Of a DNA stretch of 64,000 nucleotides, positions 53,563 to 63,878 are shown piece after piece (position 1 is the stretch's first letter; the number at the start of each line of letters is the position of its first letter). Made by a program: the position numbers and the translations under genes. The DNA is taken from assembly GCA_963736325.1 (NCBI GenBank), contig CAVTOG010000002.1, positions 62,001 through 126,000 on the forward strand. Reading direction: 5' to 3'. The stretch is from Actinoallomurus sp963736325. GTDB taxonomy: Bacteria > Actinomycetota > Actinomycetes > Streptosporangiales > Streptosporangiaceae. A model generated the notes under the pieces. The model did not search any database and was not told the origin of the DNA. It saw only the letters and a list, made by a program, of their open reading frames with translations.

Positions 53563-55731
53563 GTGTTCGGATGGCTGGGACGTACCGTCGTACGACACCC
53601 ATGGTGGACGATCGTTGCATGGCTCGTCGCGGCGGCCGCCGCCATCGCGCTCGCGCCGAAGCTCGACACCCACTCTGACCAGCAAGATTTCCTCCCAACT
53701 AAGTACGAGTCAATCCAAGGCGCCAAACTCGCCGACAAGGCGTTCCCCAACGGCAGCCAGAAGACCAACAACGAATTGATGGTGGTGAAGCGCTCCGACG
53801 GCGGCGCGCTCACCGACGCCGACCAGCAGAAGATCGGCCAGGTAGCGGCCGGACTGCAGGCCAAGCACATCAAGGGCGTGACCGCGGTACTGACCAGCAA
53901 GGACACGCTGTCTCAGAACCACAAGGTCCAGGTCGTCGCCGTTCCGCTGCCCAACGCCTACAACGACGTGAAGCAGGAGAAGGTCGACGAGGACGCGGTC
54001 AAACAGCTGCGCACGGCGGCCACTGACGCGTTCAAGGGCAGCGACCTTCAATACGGCGTGACCGGCAACGTCTCCAGCACGATCGACAATGCCGACTCGA
54101 ACAAGAAGACGATGGCGCTGATCGGCATCGCGACCGTCGCGCTGATCATCATCCTTATTTTGTTGATCTTCCGGGCGCCGATCGCGGCACTACTACCGAT
54201 CATTGTGATCGTCATGGTGCTGGAGGTCTCGAACGCGATCACAGCGATCGTCGGCAAGGCGTTCGACCTGAAGTTCGACGCCGGCTTCGAGTCCCTCATT
54301 CTGATCGTGCTGTACGGCATCGGCACCGACTACATCCTCTTCTTGCTGTTCCGCTTCCGTGAGCGTTTGCGCCTCGGTGAGGACAAGAAGACCGCGATGA
54401 TGGTCACCGTCGAGCGGGTCGGCGAGGCCATCGCCTCCGCCGCGGGCGCGGTCATCGTCGCGTTCCTCGTGCTACTGCTCGCCAAGTTCAAGTCCTTCGG
54501 CGCGCTGGGCCCGCAGCTCGCGATCGCGGTCGGCGTCATGCTGATCACCGCGCTCACGCTGATCCCGGCGATCGTCTCCCTGCTCGGCCGTGCCGTCTTC
54601 TGGCCGTCGAAGTCCTGGAAGAAGGAACCGAAGGCCAGCTTCTACACGAAGCTCGGCAACGCCATCGGCAAGCGTCCGCTGATCACCCTGGTCGCGTCGA
54701 GCGTCGTCCTGCTCGCCCTCGCGAGCGCGACACTGGCGTTCAAGGCCGACTACGACTTCATGGCCGGCCAGCCGCAGCAGACCGAGTCGGCCAAGGCACT
54801 GAAGGACCTGCAGTCCAGCCTCCCGCCGGGCCTGACCGACCCGACCACCGTCTACGTCCAGGCCAAGAGCGGCACGCTCGACAAGGCCGCGCTGCAGACC
54901 TACCAGCAGACGCTCTCGCACGCGAACGGCGTCGGCGGTACGGCTCCTACGCCGGAGTTCAACCCAGACGGCACGGTCGCCAAGATCACCCTCATCCTCA
55001 AGCTGAACCCGCACACCAACGCGGCCATCGATCTGGTCAAGGGCCCGCTGAAGGCCACCGCGCACCAGAACGCCCCTCCCGGCACGCGGGTGTACGTCAG
55101 CGGCACCACGGCGATCTTCGGAGACATCAACAAGGTCAACAACCGTGACCTGTCGGTCATCCTGCCCGTCGCGGTGGCGTTGATCGCCATCATCCTGGCG
55201 CTGCTCCTGCGCTCGCTGGTCGCCCCGATCTACCTGGTCGTGGCGGTGCTCCTCGGCTTCGCGGCCACGCTCGGCACGAGCGTGCTCCTGTTCCAGGAGG
55301 CGGAGGGCAAAGAGGGCCTGATGTTCGAGCTGCCGATCATCTTGTACCTGTTCGTGCTAGCCATCGGGACCGACTACAACATCCTGATGATCGCGCGACT
55401 GCGTGAGGAGGCGCGCGAGGGCCACGACCCGCGCCGCGCGGCGGCGGTGGGCATCCAGCACGCCGGGCCGACCGTGGCGGCCGCCGCGGTCATCCTCGCG
55501 GGGACGTTCTCCATGCTGGTGCTCTCGCCGGTGTCCTTCCTCGCACAGATCGGGTTCGGCGTCGCCATCGGCATCCTGCTGTCGGCCTTCGTCGTGTCGA
55601 CCTTCTTCGTACCGGCGTTCACCGCGCTCATCGGGCACGCCGCCTGGTGGCCCGGTCACGCCGACCGCGCTCGCGTCGCGTCGGATCCGCCCGCCGCGGA
55701 GCCGGTCGAGATGGCCGACCAGGACGGCTGA
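53563..55731 (+). CDS. MMPL-family RND transporter
   Basis: A 722-residue transporter with 11-12 helices and two external loops, built as two repeats. Proton-relay-type helix motifs are YGIGTDYILFLLFRFRERL in repeat 1 and LAIGTDYNILMIARLREEA in repeat 2. Actinobacterial MMPL proteins export lipids, siderophores or drugs; no substrate can be inferred. The GTG at 53563 has AAGGGGAG upstream. It lies between metB and cystathionine beta-synthase, with no evident link to either. Confidence 0.93.
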   Translation: MFGWLGRTVVRHPWWTIVAWLVAAAAAIALAPKLDTHSDQQDFLPTKYESIQGAKLADKAFPNGSQKTNNELMVVKRSDGGALTDADQQKIGQVAAGLQAKHIKGVTAVLTSKDTLSQNHKVQVVAVPLPNAYNDVKQEKVDEDAVKQLRTAATDAFKGSDLQYGVTGNVSSTIDNADSNKKTMALIGIATVALIIILILLIFRAPIAALLPIIVIVMVLEVSNAITAIVGKAFDLKFDAGFESLILIVLYGIGTDYILFLLFRFRERLRLGEDKKTAMMVTVERVGEAIASAAGAVIVAFLVLLLAKFKSFGALGPQLAIAVGVMLITALTLIPAIVSLLGRAVFWPSKSWKKEPKASFYTKLGNAIGKRPLITLVASSVVLLALASATLAFKADYDFMAGQPQQTESAKALKDLQSSLPPGLTDPTTVYVQAKSGTLDKAALQTYQQTLSHANGVGGTAPTPEFNPDGTVAKITLILKLNPHTNAAIDLVKGPLKATAHQNAPPGTRVYVSGTTAIFGDINKVNNRDLSVILPVAVALIAIILALLLRSLVAPIYLVVAVLLGFAATLGTSVLLFQEAEGKEGLMFELPIILYLFVLAIGTDYNILMIARLREEAREGHDPRRAAAVGIQHAGPTVAAAAVILAGTFSMLVLSPVSFLAQIGFGVAIGILLSAFVVSTFFVPAFTALIGHAAWWPGHADRARVASDPPAAEPVEMADQDG

Positions 55732-55748
55732 CCCGCTTCACAACACAG

Positions 55749-55778
55749 AAACGCCCCGTCCGTATGGACGGGGCGTTT
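55749..55778. terminator. Bidirectional intrinsic terminator
   Basis: AAACGCCCCGTCC-GTAT-GGACGGGGCGTTT is a perfect 13-bp stem followed on the plus strand by CTCTTTG, between the convergent MMPL and cystathionine beta-synthase genes. Confidence 0.85.
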
Positions 55779-55795
55779 CTCTTTGTGTGCCGAGG

Positions 55796-57166
<1,371 letters not shown>

Positions 57167-57300
57167 GAGCGACGTCCTTGTCGTCAGTTCCAGTTCTGCC
57201 CTGAAAGGTACCCCACCACTTCTGGTCACGTTCCGTAGGCGGAACATCACTGTACGCTGCTAGTGTCGGTCGGCGCCTACGACCCTGAGGGAGGCCGACC

Positions 57301-58644
57301 GTGCCGACGCATTCGCGACGACGTTCCATGTTCATTCCCGTGCCAATCGCCCTTCTGCTCGCCGCCGCCGGGTGCGGCGGCTCGCATGGAGACGCGGACT
57401 CCTCGGCCGCTGCCGGCTGGCGCGACACGTCCGCCGACGCGGTCAGCAGGGCCGTCGTCGGCTCGGGTGTCGCGGCCGTCACGTCGCTCCGCGCCGACGG
57501 GCGCCTGCAGACCTCCACCTTCGACGTGGCCAGCGGAAAGCGCCTGTGGGCCCAGCCGTCCGTCATCTCGGGCCGCCCGGCCGCCATGGGCGTGGCACCG
57601 CCCGCCGTCGTCGGAGCCGCCGACCGCGCCATCGTCGCGAGCGTCGAGCCGCACTCGTCCGGGGCCGCCCTGGTCGGCCGCGACGCCCGTACGGGAGCCA
57701 AGCGCTGGAGCCGTACGGTCGGCACGACGTTCGGCCCCGCCCGCTGCGGCAACCTTGTGTGCCTGTCGGAGTCGACGGCACGCCGCACGGCCGACTTCGC
57801 CGCTCTCGACCCGGTGACCGGCTCACAGGTCTGGCGCATGCCCGGCGTGGCCGAGGTCGAGTGGGCCGACGCGCGCCGCGTGGTGGTCTTCCGCATGTCG
57901 GCCCACCCCACGGTCGAGGCCCACGACCTGAGCAGCGGCAAACAGCTGTGGACCTACCCGGTCGAAAACGCCCTCGGCAAGGGCGTCAACCTGTCCGGTG
58001 GCTGGTCGTTCGGCTCCCTGGGCGACACGCTGGTCGGATACCTGGCGCCCTACCAGACCCGCCAGGACGGCCCGCTGTCGTCCTTCGGCTTCTTCTCCAT
58101 CCGCCTGGCCGACGGCCGCCCGGTGTGGACCCGCCGCAGGCTGCTGCGCGTGTACCCGAGCGCCAACCCTGCCGTCGCCCTGATCACCCGCGAGGTCGAC
58201 AACGCCGACCGCTACGGCGGCTTCGCCCACCTCGACCCAAGGTCCGGCCGCTCCCTGAGAGAGATCACCGCCACGGACGCGCCGAAGACCGACTGGTGGC
58301 TGGCGTTCCCGCCGGACCTGTCCGCCCTGGGCTTCCTCGCCCACGACAAGCCGGGCCGGATGTACGACCTGAAGACCGGCCGCGCGGTCGCCGGCCACAC
58401 GCGAGGCTGGTCGTTCTGCAGCACGAAGCCGACCCCGCTGAAGATCAACGGTCAGCAGGGCTTCTACCCGATCGCCGCTCTGTGCGCCTTCGACCTGAAG
58501 ACCGGCAAGAAGATCACCCCCGTGAGCGCCCCGCCCGGCTGGTACACGGGCGCGGTCGACGGCTGGCGGGTGTGGCGAGACGAGGGCGGCGCCCTCCACG
58601 GCGTCCACGACGCCAACGGCACGAGCCCCGGCATGTACTCCTAA
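57301..58644 (+). CDS. Lipoprotein with PQQ-type beta-propeller repeats
   Basis: A 447-residue protein with a lipobox LLAAAGC. The mature part has repeating beta-blade units typical of PQQ-like propellers: TFDVASGKRLWAQP, GRDARTGAKRWSRTV, ALDPVTGSQVWRMP, AHDLSSGKQLWTYP, RLADGRPVWTRR. Such proteins act as scaffolds or sensors outside the membrane; no quinone-site residues were identified. The start is GTG at 57301; it stands alone with its own promoter region. Confidence 0.85.
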   Translation: MPTHSRRRSMFIPVPIALLLAAAGCGGSHGDADSSAAAGWRDTSADAVSRAVVGSGVAAVTSLRADGRLQTSTFDVASGKRLWAQPSVISGRPAAMGVAPPAVVGAADRAIVASVEPHSSGAALVGRDARTGAKRWSRTVGTTFGPARCGNLVCLSESTARRTADFAALDPVTGSQVWRMPGVAEVEWADARRVVVFRMSAHPTVEAHDLSSGKQLWTYPVENALGKGVNLSGGWSFGSLGDTLVGYLAPYQTRQDGPLSSFGFFSIRLADGRPVWTRRRLLRVYPSANPAVALITREVDNADRYGGFAHLDPRSGRSLREITATDAPKTDWWLAFPPDLSALGFLAHDKPGRMYDLKTGRAVAGHTRGWSFCSTKPTPLKINGQQGFYPIAALCAFDLKTGKKITPVSAPPGWYTGAVDGWRVWRDEGGALHGVHDANGTSPGMYS

Positions 58645-58842
58645 GGGCCTCCTCAGTTCTACTACGCGGCGTCCAGGCGACGCCGACGCGAGCGGGCCGG
58701 CGACCCTCGTACGGCCCGCTCGCGCCAGGGCGGCTCACGTTTGCTACCCCTCAGTAGGCATAGGCGGGGGCACGCAGTAGCCTGCGAATCGGGCATCACC
58801 GGTAGATGTGCCCGTCCCCGATCGACACGAGGGAGACCCACC

Positions 58843-60063
58843 ATGCCTGAGGCTGTGATCGTCGCGACCGCTCGCTCTCCGATCGGGCGGGCGTTCAAGG
58901 GATCGCTCAAAGAGCTGCGTCCCGACGACCTGACCGCGCGGATCGTGAAGACCGCACTCGACCAGGTGCCCCAGCTCGCCCCTGACGACATCGACGATCT
59001 GCTTCTCGGCTGTGGCCTGCCGGGCGGTGAGCAGGGGTACAACATGGCGCGGATCGTCGCCGTGCTGCTCGGGTGGGACAACGTTCCCGGCGCGACCGTC
59101 ACGCGTTACTGCTCCTCCTCGCTCCAAACCACCCGCATGGCCTTCCACGCGATCAAGGCCGGCGAGGCCGACGTGATCGTTTCGGCCGGGGTCGAGATGG
59201 TGAGCAGGTTCGCCAAGGGCAGCAGTGACGGGCTTCCCGACACCAAGAACCCTCTGTTCGAGGAGGCCACGGCCCGTACGGAGAGACGTGCCGAGGGCGG
59301 AGCGGCCTCCTGGACGGACCCTCGCGAGACGAACGACCTTCCCGACGTCTACATCGCGATGGGCCAGACCGCGGAGAACGTCGCCGAGTCGCGCGGCATC
59401 ACGCGCCAGGATCAGGACGAGTTCGGCGTACGTTCGCAAAACCTCGCCGAGCAGGCCATCGCGAAGGGCTTCTTCGAGCGCGAGATCACGCCCGTCGAGC
59501 TGCCCGACGGCACGGTGGTCTCCACGGACGACGGGCCGCGCGCCGGCACCACGTACGAGAAGGTCTCCGGCCTCAAGCCGTCCTTCCGGCCCGACGGCAC
59601 GATCACGGCCGGCAACTGCTGTCCGCTCAACGACGGCGCCGCCGCGCTGGTCGTCATGAGCGACACGAAGGCCGCCGAGCTCGGCATCACCCCCCTCGCG
59701 CGCATCGTGTCCACCGGCGTCACCGGGCTGTCTCCGGAGATCATGGGGCTCGGGCCGGTCGAGGCGTCACGGCGGGCGCTGAAGCTCGCGGGCCTCACCA
59801 TCGACGACATCGACCTCGTCGAGATCAACGAGGCGTTCGCCGCGCAGGTGATCCCGTCCTACCGCGAGCTCGGCATCGACATCGACCGCCTCAACGTCAA
59901 CGGCGGCGCGATCGCGCTCGGCCACCCGTTCGGAATGACCGGCGCGCGCATCGCGGGAACACTGATCAACGGCCTCCGGTTCCACGACAAGACCATGGGT
60001 CTGGAGACCATGTGCGTCGGCGGCGGCCAAGGCATGGCAATGATCTTGGAACGCCTCAGCTGA
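58843..60063 (+). CDS. Acetyl-CoA acetyltransferase (thiolase)
   Basis: A 406-residue thiolase for beta-oxidation or acetoacetyl-CoA formation. The acyl-accepting Cys90 is in VTRYCSSSLQTT; the active-site His lies in GGAIALGHPFGMTGAR, the second catalytic Cys in METMCVGGGQGMA-type context (TMCVGGGQGMAM), and the NEAFAAQ motif is present. Chain-length preference cannot be told. A GAGGGAGA ribosome-binding site supports the ATG at 58843. Confidence 0.95.
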   Translation: MPEAVIVATARSPIGRAFKGSLKELRPDDLTARIVKTALDQVPQLAPDDIDDLLLGCGLPGGEQGYNMARIVAVLLGWDNVPGATVTRYCSSSLQTTRMAFHAIKAGEADVIVSAGVEMVSRFAKGSSDGLPDTKNPLFEEATARTERRAEGGAASWTDPRETNDLPDVYIAMGQTAENVAESRGITRQDQDEFGVRSQNLAEQAIAKGFFEREITPVELPDGTVVSTDDGPRAGTTYEKVSGLKPSFRPDGTITAGNCCPLNDGAAALVVMSDTKAAELGITPLARIVSTGVTGLSPEIMGLGPVEASRRALKLAGLTIDDIDLVEINEAFAAQVIPSYRELGIDIDRLNVNGGAIALGHPFGMTGARIAGTLINGLRFHDKTMGLETMCVGGGQGMAMILERLS

Positions 60064-60073
60064 ACCCTTTGTG

Positions 60074-60108
60074 ACGGGTCCCGGCCTGGGTGGCCGGCCG
60101 GGACCCGT
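60074..60108 (+). terminator. Terminator after the thiolase gene
   Basis: ACGGGTCCCGGCC and GGCCGGGACCCGT form a 13-bp stem 10 bp after the stop. There is no T-run, as is usual in high-GC hosts. Confidence 0.6.
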
Positions 60109-60311
60109 GGCCGAACGGTCACGCATCGGGGCAGGTCGGTCAGGGTTTCTGCCACCCTCGGAAGTGGTGTCACCCCCGACTCGGACGTCGGGACGATGAG
60201 TCATGGATGATCTACTTGCAGTAACAGGAAAGGTCCCCCTGAGGGGGTTGTGCGATTGGGATCGCTGTTGCAGAGTCGTCACCAAGCAGCACGCCCAGCC
60301 AGGAGGTGCCT

Positions 60312-60539
60312 ATGTCCCTGAACCACTCACCGGAGACGCACAAGAATCTCATCGCACGAATCCCCAAAGTCACAGGACGTGACCTCCCCGAGTGGTTCCA
60401 GGCCATAGATGACGGCCCTTCGTTCTTGCGATGCGACGAGAGGGTCAACTGGCTGGCGGACGAGCACGGGCTTTCCCACGGCTACGCTTCGGCGCTCGTC
60501 CACGAGCACGAGCTGCACCGCCGCGCCGTCCGGTTCTAA
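60312..60539 (+). CDS. DUF4287 domain protein (75 aa)
   Basis: A small protein matching DUF4287: HKNLIARIPKVTGRDLPEWF, RVNWLADEHGLSHGYASALV. The family is common in actinobacteria, often fused or beside DUF5655-type proteins; function unknown. AGGAGG lies 5 bases before the ATG at 60312 (the in-frame GTG at 60306 overlaps that site). A PPOX-fold gene begins 7 bp downstream, suggesting co-transcription. Confidence 0.83.
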   Translation: MSLNHSPETHKNLIARIPKVTGRDLPEWFQAIDDGPSFLRCDERVNWLADEHGLSHGYASALVHEHELHRRAVRF

Positions 60540-60546
60540 CCGCGCC

Positions 60547-60957
60547 GTGGATCCCAGTCGCGCGCGCGACTTCATCGGCAAGCACCCTCGCGCGGTCATG
60601 GTCACCCACCACGCCGACGGCCGCCCGCAGACGTCACCCGTTCTGTGCGCCGTCGACGACATGGGCCGGATCATCGTCAGCACGCGCGAGACGGCAGTGA
60701 AGACCAAAAACCTCCTGCGCAACCCCCATGTGACGTTCTGCGTCATCACGGACGCGTTCTTCGGCGCTTGGACACAGGTCGACGGCGAGGCCGAGGTCAT
60801 CCATCTGCCCGAGGCCATGGAGCCGCTCGTCGACTACTACCGGAAACTCTCCGGAGAACACTCCGACTGGGATGACTATCGCGCGGCCATGGAGCGCGAC
60901 CGGCGCGTGCTCGTCCGTGTGGCGATCACCCACGCCGGCCCCGACTTCCAGGGCTGA
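60547..60957 (+). CDS. PPOX-class flavin/F420-binding protein
   Basis: A 136-residue split-barrel protein of the pyridoxamine-phosphate-oxidase-like family: HPRAVMVTHHADGRPQTSPV, DDMGRIIVSTRETAVKTKNL, NPHVTFCVI, YYRKLSGEHSDWDDY. The RPQxSPV and KxxNLxxNPxV pattern is typical of actinobacterial F420- or FMN-dependent members. The substrate is unknown. The GTG at 60547 is favoured; no strong ribosome-binding site is seen, which fits coupling to the preceding gene. Confidence 0.85.
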   Translation: MDPSRARDFIGKHPRAVMVTHHADGRPQTSPVLCAVDDMGRIIVSTRETAVKTKNLLRNPHVTFCVITDAFFGAWTQVDGEAEVIHLPEAMEPLVDYYRKLSGEHSDWDDYRAAMERDRRVLVRVAITHAGPDFQG

Positions 60958-60967
60958 CACACACCGC

Positions 60968-60998
60968 CAACGCCCCCGGCAGGACTTCGGGGGCGTTG
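60968..60998. terminator. Bidirectional terminator hairpin
   Basis: CAACGCCCCCG and CGGGGGCGTTG form an 11-bp stem with a 9-base loop between convergent genes. Confidence 0.7.
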
Positions 60999-61012
60999 CC
61001 GTGCGGGCCGCG

Positions 61013-61759
61013 TCAGTCGCGGCCGGTGAAGTACGACAGGAAGCGCAGCAGCTCCAGGTAGATCCACACCAGGCTCAGGGTGAGCCCGAACGCGGCCATC
61101 CACGCCATCTTCTCCGGCGCTCCCGAGCGGACCCCGTCCTCGATCGACCGGAAGTCCAGCAGCAGGTAGAGGCAGCCGACCGCGATCGCGACGAGGCTGA
61201 ACAGGACGCCGATCGGGCCGTGTTCGCGGATGCCGATGCCGCCGACGTGGAAGATCGAGACCAGCAGGTTGAGGAGCATCAGGCCGACGAGCGCCAGCCC
61301 GGCCGCGATGACGAACCGGACGAACGCGGGTGTCACCCGGACGATCCGCAGCGCGTAGACGGTGAGCATAGAGCCGAACGCCAGCCCGGTGCCGATCACC
61401 GCCTGCATCACGACCCCGTGGTAGAGGTCGTTGTAGATGTGGCTGATGAGGCCGACCGCGACGCCGTACGAGGCCGCGAAGCCGAGCACGAGCGCCGGGT
61501 TGACCTTGCGGCCGAACGTCACGATCGCCCAGAAGACCAGGCCGACGACGACCGCGAGGATCGCGATGCCGCCCATGAGGCGCTCGGGGACGAAGACCCA
61601 CGCGAGCGCGCCTGCCGCGGTGAGCGTGGCGAGTGTGAGGAAGGATCGGACCACGACGTCGTCGATGGTCATGGTCCGCGCCGCCGGGGCGTACAAGGCG
61701 GCGCCGGGGTGCCGCGCGAAGGCGCCGCGCCGGGCGAAGACCGGGTTGCTGCTCTCCAT
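61013..61759 (-). CDS. Bax inhibitor-1 / YccA-family membrane protein
   Basis: A 248-residue protein with seven hydrophobic segments after a 38-residue cytoplasmic start. The BI-1 family pattern is seen in GFAASYGVAVGLISHIYND, QAVIGTGLAFGSMLTVYALR and the C-terminal LDFRSIEDGV with paired acidic residues that gate calcium leak in relatives, then WMAAFGLTLSLVWIYLELLR. Bacterial members affect calcium leak or protease control of membrane proteins. It is a single gene here. Confidence 0.92.
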   Translation of the reverse strand: MESSNPVFARRGAFARHPGAALYAPAARTMTIDDVVVRSFLTLATLTAAGALAWVFVPERLMGGIAILAVVVGLVFWAIVTFGRKVNPALVLGFAASYGVAVGLISHIYNDLYHGVVMQAVIGTGLAFGSMLTVYALRIVRVTPAFVRFVIAAGLALVGLMLLNLLVSIFHVGGIGIREHGPIGVLFSLVAIAVGCLYLLLDFRSIEDGVRSGAPEKMAWMAAFGLTLSLVWIYLELLRFLSYFTGRD

Positions 61760-61901
61760 GGGAGCCCTCCGAGGTTTCCTGTGTCCCTATGACGACCGGC
61801 CACCCCGTGGGGTTCCCAGGCGTCCTAGAGTGGCACACCTCGATGCAGGTACGGGTTGGACCAAAGCGGTCGGACCCACACTTGACCTCTGTCAAGACCG
61901 G

Positions 61902-61976
61902 TGCCCCCGGTCGGAGTCGAACCGACACAAACGACTCTTTTAGGGAGTCTGCCTCTGCCTGTTGGGCTACGGGGGC
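61902..61976 (-). tRNA. tRNA with predicted anticodon UAA, class I variable loop, C33
   Basis: A 75-base cloverleaf on the minus strand: acceptor GCCCCCG/CGGGGGC with A73, a 3-bp D stem (GCC/GGC) with a GG-containing loop, anticodon arm GACTC-CCTAAAA-GAGTC, a 6-base variable loop (GTTTGT) and T arm GTCGG-TTCGACT-CCGAC. CCA is not encoded. A standard reading gives anticodon UAA (Leu codon UUA), but tRNA-Leu should have a long variable arm, and position 33 is C where U is nearly universal. The call as a tRNA is secure by fold; the amino acid is not. It could be a special-purpose or decaying tRNA. Confidence 0.72.
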
Positions 61977-62075
61977 GCCGTAATCATACCGGCACCACGC
62001 CAATAGCGGACCGCTACGTAAATGCGGTCAGGAATTCATATTACTGCTAGAACATAATTCGAACCCGAAGCGCGT

Positions 62076-63428
62076 TCAGTGTTTCTTGGTCGCCAGCTCG
62101 AACTCCTCGCGTGGATGCTCAAGGGACGATCCGAGCGAAACCACCTCGCGTTTGAAGAAGAGTGCCAAGGTCCAGTCGGCAGTGACCCTCGCCTTACGGT
62201 TCAAGGTCGGCATCCTGGACAGGTGATAGGTGCGGTGCATGAACCATGCGATGATTCCGCGCAACTTGATCCCATAGATCTGCGCAACACCTTTGTGGAG
62301 GCCAAGACTGGCCACAGATCCGGCATAGGCGTGTTTGTACGGTGTGAGCGACTTACCTCGCAACGATGCGACAACATTGTCGCCAAGGACCTTGGCCTGC
62401 CGTACCGCATGCTGGGCGTTGGGGGCGCAGAACTCTCCCGGTTTGGTGAGGTCTGGAACCGCCGCTATATCACCTGCGGTGAACGCGTTTTGTACGCCGT
62501 AAACAGTCAGTTCGGCGGTCGCTTTGACCCTTCCCTTATCATCGACAGGAAGATCGGTCGTCTTGACAACCGGATTCGGCTTGACTCCCGCGGTCCAAAC
62601 GAGAGTTCCCGCACCGAACTCCTCGCCGTCACTGAGCACGAGGTGACCGCCCTCGGCCGACTTGAGCATCGTCTTCAGCCGGACGTCGATGCCGCGCCCC
62701 CGCAACGCCTCGACCGTCCACCTGCCCATGTCCGGGCCGACCTCGGGCAGGATGTGGTCGCTCGCCTCGACGAGCACCCACCGCATCTCCGAGGGATCCA
62801 CGTTCGGGTAGTACGCACAGGCGTCGCGCGCCATGTCCTCCAGCTCCGCGAGAGCCTCCACACCCGCGTACCCACCGCCGACGAACACGAAGGTCAGCGC
62901 GTGCCGCCGGGTCTCCTCGTCGGTCGTGGAGGCCGCGATGTCGAGCTGCGTGAGCACCTGGTTGCGAAGGTAGATCGCCTCGGCGACGGTCTTGAACCCG
63001 ATGCCATGCTCGGCCAGGCCGGGGATCGGCAGCGTCCTGGAGATCGAGCCCGCGCAGAACACCAGGTCGTCGTACGGGACGGTGCGCGTCTCGGGCGGCC
63101 CGTCGACACTGCCCCTGCCGAGAACCTCCACGGTCGCCGTACGGCCGGCGTGGTCGATGCCGGTTACGCGGCCGTTGAGGATGTCCACCTTCGGCAGCAC
63201 CCTCCGGAGCGAGACCACGACGTGCCGCGGCTCCAGGTTGCCGGCCGCCGCCTCCGGCAGGAACGGCTGATAGGTCATGTACGACCGCGGGTCGACGAGG
63301 GTGACCCGCAGCTCCCCCGAGGCGATCGCCCGGCGCATCTTCCGCTGCAGCCGGAGCGCGGTGTACATGCCGACGTAGCCGCCGCCGACGATGAGTACGT
63401 GGTGTGACATACCGGATGCGGTACCCAT
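62076..63428 (-). CDS. ndh: Type II NADH dehydrogenase
   Basis: A 450-residue flavoprotein that passes electrons from NADH to quinone without pumping protons. It has an FAD Rossmann start VLIVGGGYVGMYTALRLQRK, SYMTYQPFLPEAAAG, an NAD-binding FVFVGGGYAGVEALAELEDM, TLVWTAGVKPNPVV and AFTAGDIAAVPD. The C-terminal stretch (about residues 395-445) is amphipathic and suited to membrane binding. GGGAGAG lies just before the ATG at 63428; MSHHVLIV at 63410 is an alternative. Confidence 0.95.
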   Translation of the reverse strand: MGTASGMSHHVLIVGGGYVGMYTALRLQRKMRRAIASGELRVTLVDPRSYMTYQPFLPEAAAGNLEPRHVVVSLRRVLPKVDILNGRVTGIDHAGRTATVEVLGRGSVDGPPETRTVPYDDLVFCAGSISRTLPIPGLAEHGIGFKTVAEAIYLRNQVLTQLDIAASTTDEETRRHALTFVFVGGGYAGVEALAELEDMARDACAYYPNVDPSEMRWVLVEASDHILPEVGPDMGRWTVEALRGRGIDVRLKTMLKSAEGGHLVLSDGEEFGAGTLVWTAGVKPNPVVKTTDLPVDDKGRVKATAELTVYGVQNAFTAGDIAAVPDLTKPGEFCAPNAQHAVRQAKVLGDNVVASLRGKSLTPYKHAYAGSVASLGLHKGVAQIYGIKLRGIIAWFMHRTYHLSRMPTLNRKARVTADWTLALFFKREVVSLGSSLEHPREEFELATKKH

Positions 63429-63878
63429 GACACTCTCCCGAAACGAGCGAGACTTTGTGAAAGTTTTCACGAGCTTCGTGTCCACGGTACTCCGGCGGAC
63501 CTCGGCGCGGAGGATCACCCCATGTGAACCCGATCACCTCCGAACCAGTCGGGGACATCTCGCGTCATAGCTGTCGGGAAGCGGGAGAACGAAGCTGTGG
63601 GCAGGGCACGGGGGCGTCCAGAGGAAGCGGGGGCTCCACTGGGCACCCTCCTGCCCACTGCACCGCTCCCGCCGACACAACGGCCCGCCGCGGGCATGAG
63701 GGGACCGCAGGCAGACCGGAATCGCAGAGCCCAACCACCTGAGACCGAAGCACCGAGATCAGGCCTAGCCCAGGATCAGACGTCCCGGAACCGGCAGACC
63801 GAAGTCGTGCAGACCAAGGTCGGTCCGGACCGGAATCGGGCCGGACCGAAGTCGGACCGAAGTCGGGCAACCCGGAAT
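63429..63878. other. Non-coding region with degenerate short repeats
   Basis: About 450 bp upstream of ndh. The ndh promoter must lie in the first part. From about 63710 the sequence is built of imperfect copies of GACCGAAGTCGG and CCGGAATCGG, roughly 10-15 bases apart. No gene is supported. Confidence 0.5.
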
